This document shows, piece after piece, positions 9,569-18,905 of a stretch of 58,817 bases of DNA; position 1 is the stretch's first letter, and each line of letters opens with the position of its first letter. A program made the position numbers and the translations under genes. Under the pieces are notes generated by a model. It worked only from the letters and a program-made list of their open reading frames with translations. It did no database searches and was not told where the DNA came from. The stretch spans positions 1-58,817 of the forward strand of contig CABZAL010000007.1 in assembly GCA_902523675.1 (NCBI GenBank), written 5' to 3'. The stretch is from an uncultured Alphaproteobacteria bacterium. GTDB taxonomy: Bacteria; Pseudomonadota; Alphaproteobacteria; Methylaequorales; Methylaequoraceae.

Positions 9569-10035
9569 ATTTTTTGTTTTGATTTAACTTCATTATCAAA
9601 ATTTTTTTTTATCTCTTCAAGGTGATTATATAAATCTCCGTCAAATATTTTACAGCTTGAATAAAATGTGCTGGCGTTATCAGTATAAGTATCCCTGATA
9701 ATTTTTACTAAATCTAACGTCTGTCTATTGATAATGAATGAAGTTTTTAAATATTTGTCGGGGTTCAGTGAAGTCAATATAATTTTTTCAACAGTCGTTT
9801 CATACGACCAAGCATCACTAACTTTTGATATCCCACTAGCACTTGTTCTCCAATAACTATAATGTTTTAATCGAACATCACTATAAAATTCAAAAGCTTC
9901 AAAGTATGTAGCCCGGGTTGTAAAAGATGCGACTAATCTTTCACATAATAATTTTTTACCACTTAAATTATCTGATTTTGACTTCACTTCAAAAGACACG
10001 AACAAACAAATCAATATCATTAATAGTTTTTTCAT
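9565..10035 (-). CDS. Hypothetical secreted protein
   Basis: N-terminal signal-like MKKLLMILICLFVSFEVKS. Confidence 0.65.
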   Translation of the reverse strand: MKKLLMILICLFVSFEVKSKSDNLSGKKLLCERLVASFTTRATYFEAFEFYSDVRLKHYSYWRTSASGISKVSDAWSYETTVEKIILTSLNPDKYLKTSFIINRQTLDLVKIIRDTYTDNASTFYSSCKIFDGDLYNHLEEIKKNFDNEVKSKQKI

Positions 10036-10123
10036 AATATTACTTTAGAGGCATTTTATAAGAGCCATAATGTATTATAAAAATAAAAAAAATTGATGGC
10101 TAGGAAGAAAATAGAAAGTAATG

Positions 10124-10203
10124 AGAAGTAATTAGAACTACTAAGCTAGAAGTATTCCTTTAGTACTCTTATGGTTACTAAAGTATTAATACTTATTACT
10201 TCT
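10124..10203. repeat. Imperfect long inverted repeat, outer arms agaagtaat...attacttct
   Basis: Outer 9-bp arms match; inner cctttagta / ttactaaag also pair. Confidence 0.5.
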
Positions 10204-10210
10204 ACCTTAT

Positions 10211-10296
10211 AATCAATAACTTATATGACTCTCGTATTTTACTGAAATACTGATTTGTAATCAGTAGGTCGGGTGTTCGAGTCACCCAACCGGCAT
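10211..10296 (+). repeat. Copy A of an 86-bp direct repeat containing the 3' part of tRNA-Thr(TGT)
   Basis: CTGATTTGTAATCAG anticodon arm, variable loop, GGGTGTTCGAGTCACCC T arm, CCGGCA; no D arm or 5' acceptor strand. Confidence 0.85.
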
Positions 10297-10493
10297 CACT
10301 CACCAAGTGTTTCTCAGAAAACGTGTCTTATAAAATCTGTGTGTGGACTATGCTGCAGCTATATTTTATATTTCTCATAGTTTTATTTTATTTTTCCACC
10401 CCCTACCTTCAAAAAGGTAAAGGAATAGATTTTGGAAAATCTAATAGATTGTTTATTTTATCTAATAGTCTATACTTTTATTACGAGTTGTAG

Positions 10494-10772
10494 ATGAAGA
10501 ATTTAAAGGGTACAAATTTCCAGAAGATGGTCTGGAACGAGATAAAAAAAATCCCTAAGGGGAAAACAATTACTTATAAAGATCTCGCGATAAAGATAGG
10601 TAAGCCTAAAGCGCATCGTGCTGTTGCTAATGCCTGTGCTAAGAATCCATTATTAGAAATTATTCCTTGTCATAGAGTCATAAGAAGTGACGGTAAAATG
10701 GGTGGATATATGGGTGAAAAAGGAATAGAAAGAAAGAAAAAACTACTTGAAAAAGAAGGTATAAAATTTTAG
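10494..10772 (+). CDS. 6-O-methylguanine DNA methyltransferase DNA-binding domain protein (Ogt/MGMT-like)
   Basis: IPCHRVIRSDGKMGGYMG active-site motif; short single domain. Confidence 0.9.
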   Translation: MKNLKGTNFQKMVWNEIKKIPKGKTITYKDLAIKIGKPKAHRAVANACAKNPLLEIIPCHRVIRSDGKMGGYMGEKGIERKKKLLEKEGIKF

Positions 10773-10782
10773 GAATCCATTT

Positions 10783-10986
10783 ATGATTCAAAAAACGCTT
10801 ATTATCATAGGAGTCTTATTTATTCTTATAGGGTTATTATATCCATTTTTAAGAGATATTGGATTTGGAAGATTACCAGGTGACATTGTTATTAAAAAAG
10901 AAAACTCTTTTTTTTATTTTCCAATAGTTACCTGTATTGTTTTGAGCGTAGTTGTTAGTTTAATACTGATGTTTTTTAAAAAATAA
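10783..10986 (+). CDS. DUF2905 family small membrane protein
   Basis: IGRLPGD-type motif (FGRLPGDIVIKKENSFFYFPI), two TM segments. Confidence 0.85.
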   Translation: MIQKTLIIIGVLFILIGLLYPFLRDIGFGRLPGDIVIKKENSFFYFPIVTCIVLSVVVSLILMFFKK

Positions 10987-10996
10987 TCAAAAAACC

Positions 10997-11620
10997 TTAC
11001 TTAATCACATTTAAAATTGCATTCTCTGCAAAATTAGTTGATTTACAAGTTCGTGTTGGAATACTTCCTGAAATAGGGTTGATAACATCTATTGTTTGAT
11101 AGCCTCCTGATACAAAACTATAAGTTTGATTTAGCTCAGGATCATAATACCCAAGTGCATGTTGTGTTGAGAACCTATAATTTGTGTTAATACTTATTTT
11201 TGAAGATTTTCTATCAATATTTCGTATACTGATACTCATTTTTGCTTCAAGTACAGCCATTAAGCCTTTTTTTGCATAATCAATATAGGAACCTTTAAAT
11301 TCTTCACCAGTAAAAAAAAGAGTGTATTCAAAATCACCGCAATCTATAAAATTTTCAACTTCTTTTGAACCAAATGATAACGTTAACAATCCAGAATCTT
11401 TCTCTAAGTTTTCGATTTTAAAAAATGAATCACTTACAAAATCAATTACAGAGGTCCAAGTTTCGTCAAAATTTTTATTAATAATTACGGAATTTTTAAA
11501 ATTGGTATCGTCAATATTTGGTGGAACATATTTACCAACATTTTCTGTAATTTTTTCTACTTTTACTGCACACGAAGAAAGAAGAATTGTCATGACTAGA
11601 GATAAAAGAAATTTTTTCAT
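10997..11620 (-). CDS. Putative lipoprotein
   Basis: Lipobox LLSSC. Confidence 0.7.
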   Translation of the reverse strand: MKKFLLSLVMTILLSSCAVKVEKITENVGKYVPPNIDDTNFKNSVIINKNFDETWTSVIDFVSDSFFKIENLEKDSGLLTLSFGSKEVENFIDCGDFEYTLFFTGEEFKGSYIDYAKKGLMAVLEAKMSISIRNIDRKSSKISINTNYRFSTQHALGYYDPELNQTYSFVSGGYQTIDVINPISGSIPTRTCKSTNFAENAILNVIK

Positions 11621-11767
11621 ATAAAATTATATATGAATCTAAATTATAAAACTCAAGCAATGATAAGATATTTACTAAATAAGGTATTAAGAAAAAATAA
11701 TGTAAGAGCAACAAAGAAATATCTCAGACTTAATTTACAATAGTTTAACTAAAATATTTACTAATAG

Positions 11768-11854
11768 AATCAATAACTTATTTGATTTTAGCATTTCACT
11801 AAAATACTGATTGGTAATTAATAGGTTAGGTGTTAAGCACGCAACTTGCACCAT
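11768..11854 (+). repeat. Copy B, degenerate direct repeat of 10211-10296 (decayed tRNA-Thr fragment)
   Basis: Nearly gapless match including ~39 nt of non-tRNA flank; ends gcacca. Confidence 0.75.
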
Positions 11855-12240
11855 AAAAATTATATTGATCTACTTGGTCTAACTGAGAATAAAAAGTTTA
11901 TTGCTCATGTGAAAATTAAAGTTGTTTATTATATTTTTAAAATTGAGAAAATTCATTAATTTTAGATTTTTAATATTAATATTTATGATCGTAATTTTCT
12001 TATTATTTACTAATAAATCTGAGTATAACATACATAAAATTAATAATAATTTTTAGAAAATAGATGCGTTGATCCTAACTTAATTAAAAATTTATTATCA
12101 TTATGATTCCCTAATAGTATTCTAGTAATTTGCTCTTATAACGAAAAATATTGTTTTAATTAAGTTACAGTAATAAAAATATATACGTAACTTCCTATTT
12201 GAGAAATTCGGAAATCGAGAAATAATTAGTCATTAATAAA

Positions 12241-12603
12241 CTACTTTTTTGGCGGATATTTAACAATTATATAAATTGCAATCAAAAATCCTGAAAAATA
12301 CAAAGCTAAAAAAACAGAACTGGGAAAATTAAAAAAAATTATTTTTGATAAGTATTTGCTTATAAAGGTTTGATTTGTAACGATTCCTCTTAAATTATTT
12401 TCTAAAATAGTCAAGGGGCAAATAATACCAAGCAAACTTTCAATTGTAACTAATGTAATTAAAAACAAATGTGTATATCTTATTTTTTTACTACTTACCC
12501 AATTCCATTTTTTGGAATATCCATAAGGCACTAGACCAAAAAGGCTAATTATAAAAAAAACAATCAAAAAATGAATTATTAAAATTAAATCAGCTACTAG
12601 CAT
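12241..12603 (-). CDS. DUF2784-like membrane protein
   Basis: Small multi-TM protein beginning MLVADLILIIHFLIVFFI. Confidence 0.65.
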   Translation of the reverse strand: MLVADLILIIHFLIVFFIISLFGLVPYGYSKKWNWVSSKKIRYTHLFLITLVTIESLLGIICPLTILENNLRGIVTNQTFISKYLSKIIFFNFPSSVFLALYFSGFLIAIYIIVKYPPKK

Positions 12604-12649
12604 ATTTTAACAAGTTATATAATTTCAAGATTTCCTCCTTCATTCTTAT

Positions 12650-12910
12650 TTATCTCTTCACCCTTTGGAATTATTTTCTTTCTTTTAATTCCTTTGTTCT
12701 CCATATATCCAACCATTTTATAATTACTTCTTATAACTCTGTATTAAGGAATGGTTAATAATTTTAGATTTTTAGTATATGCGTTAGCCACAGCAAGATA
12801 GACTTTTGGGTTTCCAATTTTAATTGCAATTTCTTTATAAGTTGATATTTTGCCTTTTAAAATTTTTTTAATTTGATTCCAAATCATTTTTTGAAAAGCT
12901 GTACCCTTGA
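12650..12910 (-). pseudogene. Degraded paralogue of the ogt-like gene at 10494
   Basis: KGTAFQKMIWNQIKKILKGKISTYKEIAIKIGNPKVYLAVANAYTKNLKLLTIP*YRVIRSNYKMVGYMENKGIKRKK; catalytic Cys codon replaced by a stop. Confidence 0.85.
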
Positions 12911-12916
12911 TATTAT

Positions 12917-13633
12917 TTATCTATTTAATTTTCTCCATTTTTTGGGATGAATGAATCTGCCCTCCCACATACCCAATCTATTTTCTGAAGCAAACTTCTC
13001 ATCTAAAATATAATCTGAAGAATAATCTTTGTATGCTAAAGCCCAACCATTTCTTACTAATTCTTTGTTAATATTAGTATTTCCGACAAAGCATTCAGCA
13101 ACAACACGCTTATATCTATCTATATCTTTTTGTTCACACCTGACGAATTTACTACCAATTAGTGAATTTAAAAAATCCCTTGATTTGACTCCGCAATTAT
13201 ATTTTTGTTTATTAATCTCACAGATTTGTTTCATCTCAGGAGCATCGATACCATGCAGTCTATATTTTATTTTATCAATATGAATAGTATCACCGTCAAT
13301 AATTCTTATATAACTGATTAATCTAGATGTGTTTAATCTTTTATCTTTCTTACCTGTAAAATCTGATTCGTAACATAATGGCTCATAACCCCCAGGTTTT
13401 GAATAAGCACTCCTTTTACCACATTTCTTTCCATTGGTCATTGTTGAATAAGGACAAGGACATTGACCTGGATATTTTGCTATAGATTCATTAATCAACT
13501 GCTCAGGTGTTTTGCCCACGCATGTATTACTGGTAAAAAATACAAAAATAAGAAAAAAGTTAAAAAAAAATAAATTTTTTAAATAATATTCTATTTTATT
13601 AATAAAATTTTTTTTAAAATGAAAAAACACCAT
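12917..13633 (-). CDS. Thermonuclease (SNase) family protein
   Basis: IDGDTIHIDKIKYRLHGIDAPE, YKRVVAECF, VRNGWALAY. Confidence 0.9.
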   Translation of the reverse strand: MVFFHFKKNFINKIEYYLKNLFFFNFFLIFVFFTSNTCVGKTPEQLINESIAKYPGQCPCPYSTMTNGKKCGKRSAYSKPGGYEPLCYESDFTGKKDKRLNTSRLISYIRIIDGDTIHIDKIKYRLHGIDAPEMKQICEINKQKYNCGVKSRDFLNSLIGSKFVRCEQKDIDRYKRVVAECFVGNTNINKELVRNGWALAYKDYSSDYILDEKFASENRLGMWEGRFIHPKKWRKLNR

Positions 13634-13965
13634 AAAACTATATTATAAATAATAATTAAAATTATTTTAATTTCCTAATATTAATTTATTTTTCAGAAAA
13701 GTTTTATTTCATCTAAGATCTTAATAACAAATGTTTATATGATAATGAATAACTTTTGTTACCCATCTACTTCTTTTAGCTTTTTATAAATTTCTGCAAA
13801 TACTAAGACCTCTTTAGATTAAGACATGTGTTTTTTAAAAAATATTATAAATCTCGGCAAGAGATCTAATAAATGTTGTTGCTCAACTTTCTCATACTAG
13901 AAAATAAAGAGGTGGAGATTGTTTACCCTCAATAAATACAAGTATTTAAATATTCACTATTTTTA

Positions 13966-15765
13966 TTAATTTTGAGTATTAATTACTTTTAAAAAAATTT
14001 CAGCATACTTATTTAATTTCTGCAAACCAACACCATTGAGTCTACTAAACTCATCATGAGTTTTTGGCTTATGAAGCACCATCTGATGCAAAGTTGCATC
14101 GGAAAAAATTATATATGCTGGAACTCTAAGTTCTTTGGCTAGTTCTAACCGCATTGATTTTAAATCGGTTAACAAATTTCTGTCGCTCTCAATCATTTCA
14201 TTATTTAAAATGTCTTTCTTAAACTTTTTTTCTTTGTGAGGTTTTGTTTCATCAATTCTTTTATAAAAATAATCTTCCTCCCCCTTAAGTATTTTTTCTC
14301 CATTTGGAGTAATTTCGATTGCACCATATTTTTGTATATTAATTCTTAAATTATCAGAAGAAACTAATTGCCGTATAAAGTTAGCCCAAAACTCTTTGCT
14401 AGCTGATCTTCCAACACCAAAAGTTTTTATCCTGTCGTGACCTCTCTGCTTGATTTTGGAATTACCTACGCCTCTGAGTATATCAATAATATGATTAGAA
14501 CCATAGCTTTGTCCTGTTCTATAAATTGCAGACATTGCCATTTGGGCATATTCAGTACCTTCAATCATTCGTGGAGGATTAGTACAATTATCACACCTAC
14601 CACAAGGTTCACATGTTTCTCTAAAATATGAAAGTAATGTCTGTTTTCTGCATGTAGCTGAATCACAATAAGTCATCAACGAATCTAAACGTTTAATTTC
14701 TTTAATTTTAAATGTTTCAGAGGCCTCACTGTCATATATCCATTTTCTTCTTTGAAATAAATCCTGAAGACCGAATATCAGCAAAGTATCAGAATCAATG
14801 CCATCCCTTCCCGCTCTTCCAATTTCTTGATAAAAGTTTTCCATGCTGCCTGGCAAACTAGTATGTGCTACAAATCTTACATTAGATTTATCTATACCCA
14901 TTCCAAAAGCTATTGTGGCACAAATTACAATATTATCCTCACTCATAAATCTATCTTGAACATTTACTTTATCAACTTTTTCCATACCTGCATGATAAAA
15001 AAATGCTCTAAAACCATTTGATGATAAATAAGAAGCACAAATTTCAGTATCTTTACGACTAAGACAATAAATAATTCCTGCTTGATGTTCTCTGCCTTGT
15101 AAAAATTCTAATAATTGTTCCTTCCAATTATATTTTTGTTGTACAGCAAGAGACAAATTTGGACGATTAAATCCGTTTAAAAAAATCTTTCCCTTTCCAT
15201 TTGTTAATTTTTGATTTATGTCTGCTCTTGTTTCTTCATCTGCTGTGGCAGTAAAGGCTGAAATAATAGAATATGGAAAATATTTCCTTAATTCCTTTAA
15301 TTCCTCGTAATCTTTTCTAAAATCTGATCCCCATTTGGATATACAATGAGCTTCATCGACAACAAACATATCTATATTAAGTGACTGCAATAATGATATA
15401 GTTGACGGTCTCATAAGAGACTCTGGTGAAATATAAAATATTTTAATTATTCCTTTTTTGAATTTTTTCCAAATATTATTTTTTTCTTCATCAGACATAT
15501 CTGAATGAACTCTCTCAGCTTTAACCCCAATACCCTTCAAAGCGTTTACTTGATCATCCATTAATGATACTAAAGGAGAAATAACAATGGTCTGATTCTC
15601 AAAAAGTAATGCAGGCAATTGAAAACATAAAGACTTCCCCGCTCCAGTTGGCATAACAGATAAAAGACTTTTTTTCTGAAGAAGGTGATTAATTATATCT
15701 TCTTGTCCCGTTCTAAACGAAGTATATCCCCATACCTGGGCTAAAGTTCTTTTTATATCAGTCAT
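13966..15765 (-). CDS. recQ: ATP-dependent DNA helicase RecQ
   Basis: PTGAGKSLCFQLPAL, VDEAHCISKWG, QEIGRAGRDG, Cys zinc motif, HRDC-like C-terminus. Confidence 0.93.
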   Translation of the reverse strand: MTDIKRTLAQVWGYTSFRTGQEDIINHLLQKKSLLSVMPTGAGKSLCFQLPALLFENQTIVISPLVSLMDDQVNALKGIGVKAERVHSDMSDEEKNNIWKKFKKGIIKIFYISPESLMRPSTISLLQSLNIDMFVVDEAHCISKWGSDFRKDYEELKELRKYFPYSIISAFTATADEETRADINQKLTNGKGKIFLNGFNRPNLSLAVQQKYNWKEQLLEFLQGREHQAGIIYCLSRKDTEICASYLSSNGFRAFFYHAGMEKVDKVNVQDRFMSEDNIVICATIAFGMGIDKSNVRFVAHTSLPGSMENFYQEIGRAGRDGIDSDTLLIFGLQDLFQRRKWIYDSEASETFKIKEIKRLDSLMTYCDSATCRKQTLLSYFRETCEPCGRCDNCTNPPRMIEGTEYAQMAMSAIYRTGQSYGSNHIIDILRGVGNSKIKQRGHDRIKTFGVGRSASKEFWANFIRQLVSSDNLRINIQKYGAIEITPNGEKILKGEEDYFYKRIDETKPHKEKKFKKDILNNEMIESDRNLLTDLKSMRLELAKELRVPAYIIFSDATLHQMVLHKPKTHDEFSRLNGVGLQKLNKYAEIFLKVINTQN

Positions 15766-16022
15766 TTATTTTCGTTTATCAACGCTTTTTTTTCTATACG
15801 AGTTAACTGTTTAATACGATACTCTTCCTTAGAGACATCACTTCTATTTTGAAAAACGCGACTTTTATAAACCAATTTTAGAGGCCTAAGTTTGATGCAA
15901 TACTTTGAAGCTTTGTGATTATTATTTTGATGTTCATCAAATCGTCTTTGAACATTAGTAGTTATTCCTGTATACAGACTTTTATTACAGCATTCTATAA
16001 TGTAAACCCACCAATTACTCAT
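15762..16022 (-). CDS. GIY-YIG nuclease family protein
   Basis: WWVYIIECCNKSLYTGITTNVQRRFDEH. Confidence 0.93.
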   Translation of the reverse strand: MSNWWVYIIECCNKSLYTGITTNVQRRFDEHQNNNHKASKYCIKLRPLKLVYKSRVFQNRSDVSKEEYRIKQLTRIEKKALINENK

Positions 16023-16078
16023 AAATATTTTTGATTTAAAATAAATCTTACAGTATTTAAAAAATTTATGAAAGTACG

Positions 16079-16405
16079 TTATTTAAGTCCACACTTTTGC
16101 AGGCCTTTATTAACGTAGCGTTGTCCTTTATCTTTAATTTTTAAATTATGTTCATTTAACTTAGAAGAAATTTTCTGCTCGGAAAAATAACCTTCTTTAT
16201 ATTTTTCTATGAAGCTTTTTTGTAATTTTTTAAGTTTTTCATATTTTACTGTTTCACCATTTTCTTTACTTTTATCACTTGCTAGTTTTAACAACGTAAT
16301 ACAACCTAGATCCTTTTCTTCTGAATTAGAGACTTTTAGGGTGACTTCAGATTTTAAAAAAAAAGAAAAAGAGCATAAAAAAATGAAGAAAATTAAATAT
16401 TTCAT
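16079..16405 (-). CDS. Hypothetical secreted protein
   Basis: Signal-like N terminus. Confidence 0.6.
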   Translation of the reverse strand: MKYLIFFIFLCSFSFFLKSEVTLKVSNSEEKDLGCITLLKLASDKSKENGETVKYEKLKKLQKSFIEKYKEGYFSEQKISSKLNEHNLKIKDKGQRYVNKGLQKCGLK

Positions 16406-16647
16406 TGCTTAGAACCTACACTTTTAATATTTAAAAGTCATTAGATTTATTTTATACTATAAGATAAAAAGTTTTAATCATAATCGGATTCCTTTACAAT
16501 TTAAATTGGCAAAAATATATCAAAAACTCCTAATATTATATTAAGACATACTTTAATTATTACTTGTAAAATATTGTACTAATTTGTTTTATTTATATTT
16601 ATATTTTCAAATTAGTGGCGAAACCACCATCTTTATTCATAATAATT

Positions 16648-16852
16648 ATGATACAAAAAATAATTTTTTTAATTGGAATTTTATTCATAATCCTAGGCTA
16701 ACTGTATCCTTTTCTTATAGATTTTGGATTTAGAAAGCTGCCTGGTGATATATTTTTTATAAAAAAGAAAACTCTTCTTTTTATTTTCCTATTGTAACCT
16801 GCTTAATAGTAAGTATATTGATAAGTCTTATATTATTTTTTTTAAAAAGTAA
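16648..16852 (+). pseudogene. Degraded paralogue of the DUF2905 gene at 10783
   Basis: MIQKIIFLIGILFIILG*LYPFLIDFGFRKLPGDIFF, then frameshift and SFYFPIVTCLIVS-like residues. Confidence 0.88.
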
Positions 16853-16881
16853 TATTTTCAGTACTTTAATTAAATAATCTA

Positions 16882-17871
16882 ATGTTTAAAGCGATAATAT
16901 TAAAAAAAACCGAAGACAAAACAAATACACTTAGTATTGAAGACTTAAGTATTGATGATTTACCAAAAGAAGAAATATTAATTGAAGTAGAGTATTCAAC
17001 ACTTAATTATAAAGATTCATTGGCAGTAACTAACAAGCTTCCAATTGTTAAGAATTATCCGATGATTCCCGGGATAGATCTCGCAGGAATTGTAAGAAAC
17101 TCCTCAAACAAAAATTTTGTAATTGGAGATAAGGTTTTATTAAATGGTAGCGGCCTAGGAGAAATAAGCTGGGGTGGGATGTCTCAAATGGCTTGCGTAA
17201 AAGGCAATTATTTGATTAAAATTCCTTCAAAATTTTCATCAATGCAAACTATGACAATTGGAACTGCTGGATATACTGCAATGTTGGCAGTTTTAGCATT
17301 AGAAAAACATAAAATAACCCCAGATAAAGGGGAAATTTTGGTAACTGGAGCCACTGGTGGAGTTGGCAGTATAAGCGTTATGTTGTTGGATAAGCTAGGC
17401 TATCAAGTATGTGCAGCGACTGGTAAATTAGAAAATATTGAATATCTTAAATCATTAGGCGCTAAAAGAATTATTGATAGAAATGATCTATCAAAGGAAT
17501 GTAAACCGCTCGAAAAAGAAATCTGGGCAGGTGTTATTGATACAGTTGGAAGCCAAATATTGGCTAACGCTTGCGCTTCTGTGAAATACGGCGGCACACT
17601 AGTTCTTTGTGGTCTAGCTCAGGGTTTTGATTTTCCTACAACCGTCATGCCCTTTATTCTTAGAGGCATAAGTCTTTTTGGTATAGATAGCGTTTATTGT
17701 CCATTAGAATTAAGACAAGAAGCATGGGAAAGATTAGCCAGAGATATTGATTTAAAAAAATTACAATCAATTTCCTCGCTAATTAGTCTTAGTGAAGTTC
17801 TAAATAATGCAAAAAATATGTTGGCGGGAGATATTAAAGGAAGAATTGTTATAGATGTAAATATGGCATGA
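16882..17871 (+). CDS. acuI: Acrylyl-CoA reductase AcuI/YhdH-family quinone oxidoreductase
   Basis: YSTLNYKDSLAVT, PGIDLAGIV, VTGATGGVGSISVMLL; MDR superfamily. Confidence 0.82.
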   Translation: MFKAIILKKTEDKTNTLSIEDLSIDDLPKEEILIEVEYSTLNYKDSLAVTNKLPIVKNYPMIPGIDLAGIVRNSSNKNFVIGDKVLLNGSGLGEISWGGMSQMACVKGNYLIKIPSKFSSMQTMTIGTAGYTAMLAVLALEKHKITPDKGEILVTGATGGVGSISVMLLDKLGYQVCAATGKLENIEYLKSLGAKRIIDRNDLSKECKPLEKEIWAGVIDTVGSQILANACASVKYGGTLVLCGLAQGFDFPTTVMPFILRGISLFGIDSVYCPLELRQEAWERLARDIDLKKLQSISSLISLSEVLNNAKNMLAGDIKGRIVIDVNMA

Positions 17872-17992
17872 CTATAAATAAACGCAATTTTCTTTAACAA
17901 TTAATAAAAAATTAAAATAATATTTAAAACATGAATATACTAAGTTCATAAAATAAATTTGATAAATATTAATAAGTTTATATGTTTAATTT

Positions 17993-18418
17993 ATGATTTT
18001 ATTTAATTTACAAAAAATTTTAAAAAAACTTCCTGATTTTAAAGGATCTAATTGGCTAATAAGAATTCCTTTATCAATTATTTTTTTGCAACAGGGTTTT
18101 AGTAAAATTCCAATTGATGTGTCTATGGCTGAGACTTACAGTCTACCTTTATTTCTTTGGTATTTAGTTATTATGAGTGAATTGACAGCAGGTATTGGAA
18201 TTATATTTGGTGGAGTTCTTAAATCCCTAGGTTTAGTACCTTTTCTAGGAGATTTTCTCACTAGATTCTCTGGAATTACTATTGTTAGCATTATCTGTGG
18301 AGTTATAATAGTTAGTAATCCAGATAGTATGATTGAAATCTTATTTTACGATCATATTCATGTAATGTTATTCTCTGGTGGTTTATATTTTGCTCTTAGG
18401 GGAAATAGAGCTATATAA
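17993..18418 (+). CDS. DoxX family protein
   Basis: RIPLSIIFLQQGFSKI, four-TM layout. Confidence 0.7.
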   Translation: MILFNLQKILKKLPDFKGSNWLIRIPLSIIFLQQGFSKIPIDVSMAETYSLPLFLWYLVIMSELTAGIGIIFGGVLKSLGLVPFLGDFLTRFSGITIVSIICGVIIVSNPDSMIEILFYDHIHVMLFSGGLYFALRGNRAI

Positions 18419-18436
18419 TAATGAGCAAATATTTCT

Positions 18437-18595
18437 TTATTCAGAAGGTCTTTTTTTTATAGTGAGTTGCTTAAATTTGTTCACAATATCTTTTTTTTGT
18501 GCGCAATATCCCAAAGCAGTTCCTGTTATGAACGCACCAGCAGCTAACGCGCCTGTAACAAAAGCACTCGATATTGCAAGCTTAAATAGTGTCAT
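18437..18595 (-). CDS. Small single-TM protein, 52 aa (MTLFKLAISSAFVTGALAAGAFITGTALGYCAQKK...)
   Basis: Minus-strand small ORF with a coherent hydrophobic segment, more plausible than the plus-strand ORF 18378-18608. Confidence 0.5.
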   Translation of the reverse strand: MTLFKLAISSAFVTGALAAGAFITGTALGYCAQKKDIVNKFKQLTIKKRPSE

Positions 18596-18685
18596 GATTT
18601 ACTCTTAAAAAGTTAAAATTATTATTATATTTTATTATGTTTTATTTTTAATTCCTCAATAATAACATTATTGAGTAAAATTTAA

Positions 18686-18716
18686 ACAAAAAAAACCTGA
18701 CAAAATATATGTCAGG
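18686..18716 (-). terminator. Rho-independent terminator CCTGACA-tatattt-TGTCAGG-TTTTTTTT (minus strand)
   Basis: Perfect 7-bp stem plus T-tract downstream of the pqqA-like ORF. Confidence 0.85.
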
Positions 18717-18733
18717 CTTTCATTATAAGTAAA

Positions 18734-18811
18734 TTATTTCTCAGCGCAAGCGTAAGAGTTAATTTCTAAACCTACTGAAATTTCAGTAAATTTTGGTGTA
18801 TTCCAAGCCAT
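18734..18811 (-). CDS. pqqA: PqqA-like PQQ precursor peptide, 25 aa (MAWNTPKFTEISVGLEINSYACAEK)
   Basis: AAGGAG RBS, MxWxxPxxxEIxVGxE...Y with conserved E-x3-Y spacing, own terminator; below the size cutoff of the ORF track. Confidence 0.82.
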   Translation of the reverse strand: MAWNTPKFTEISVGLEINSYACAEK

Positions 18812-18905
18812 ATTATTCTCCTTAATTAAATACAATACATAAATTACAACTTAGAACTTAATCTAACCTGAGTTATTTATTCATAATACATTCATAAATA
18901 TAATT

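Noticed and set aside
10211-10296. Functional tRNA-Thr gene
   Set aside because: Only the anticodon and T arms and 3' acceptor are present; the D arm and 5' acceptor strand are missing
13640-13960. Further pseudogene in the spacer downstream of recQ
   Set aside because: Some minus-strand residues look protein-like, but I could not assign them to a family or trace a continuous frame
18378-18608. Plus-strand ORF 18378-18608 as a gene
   Set aside because: It overlaps the end of DoxX and lies opposite a more convincing small membrane-protein ORF
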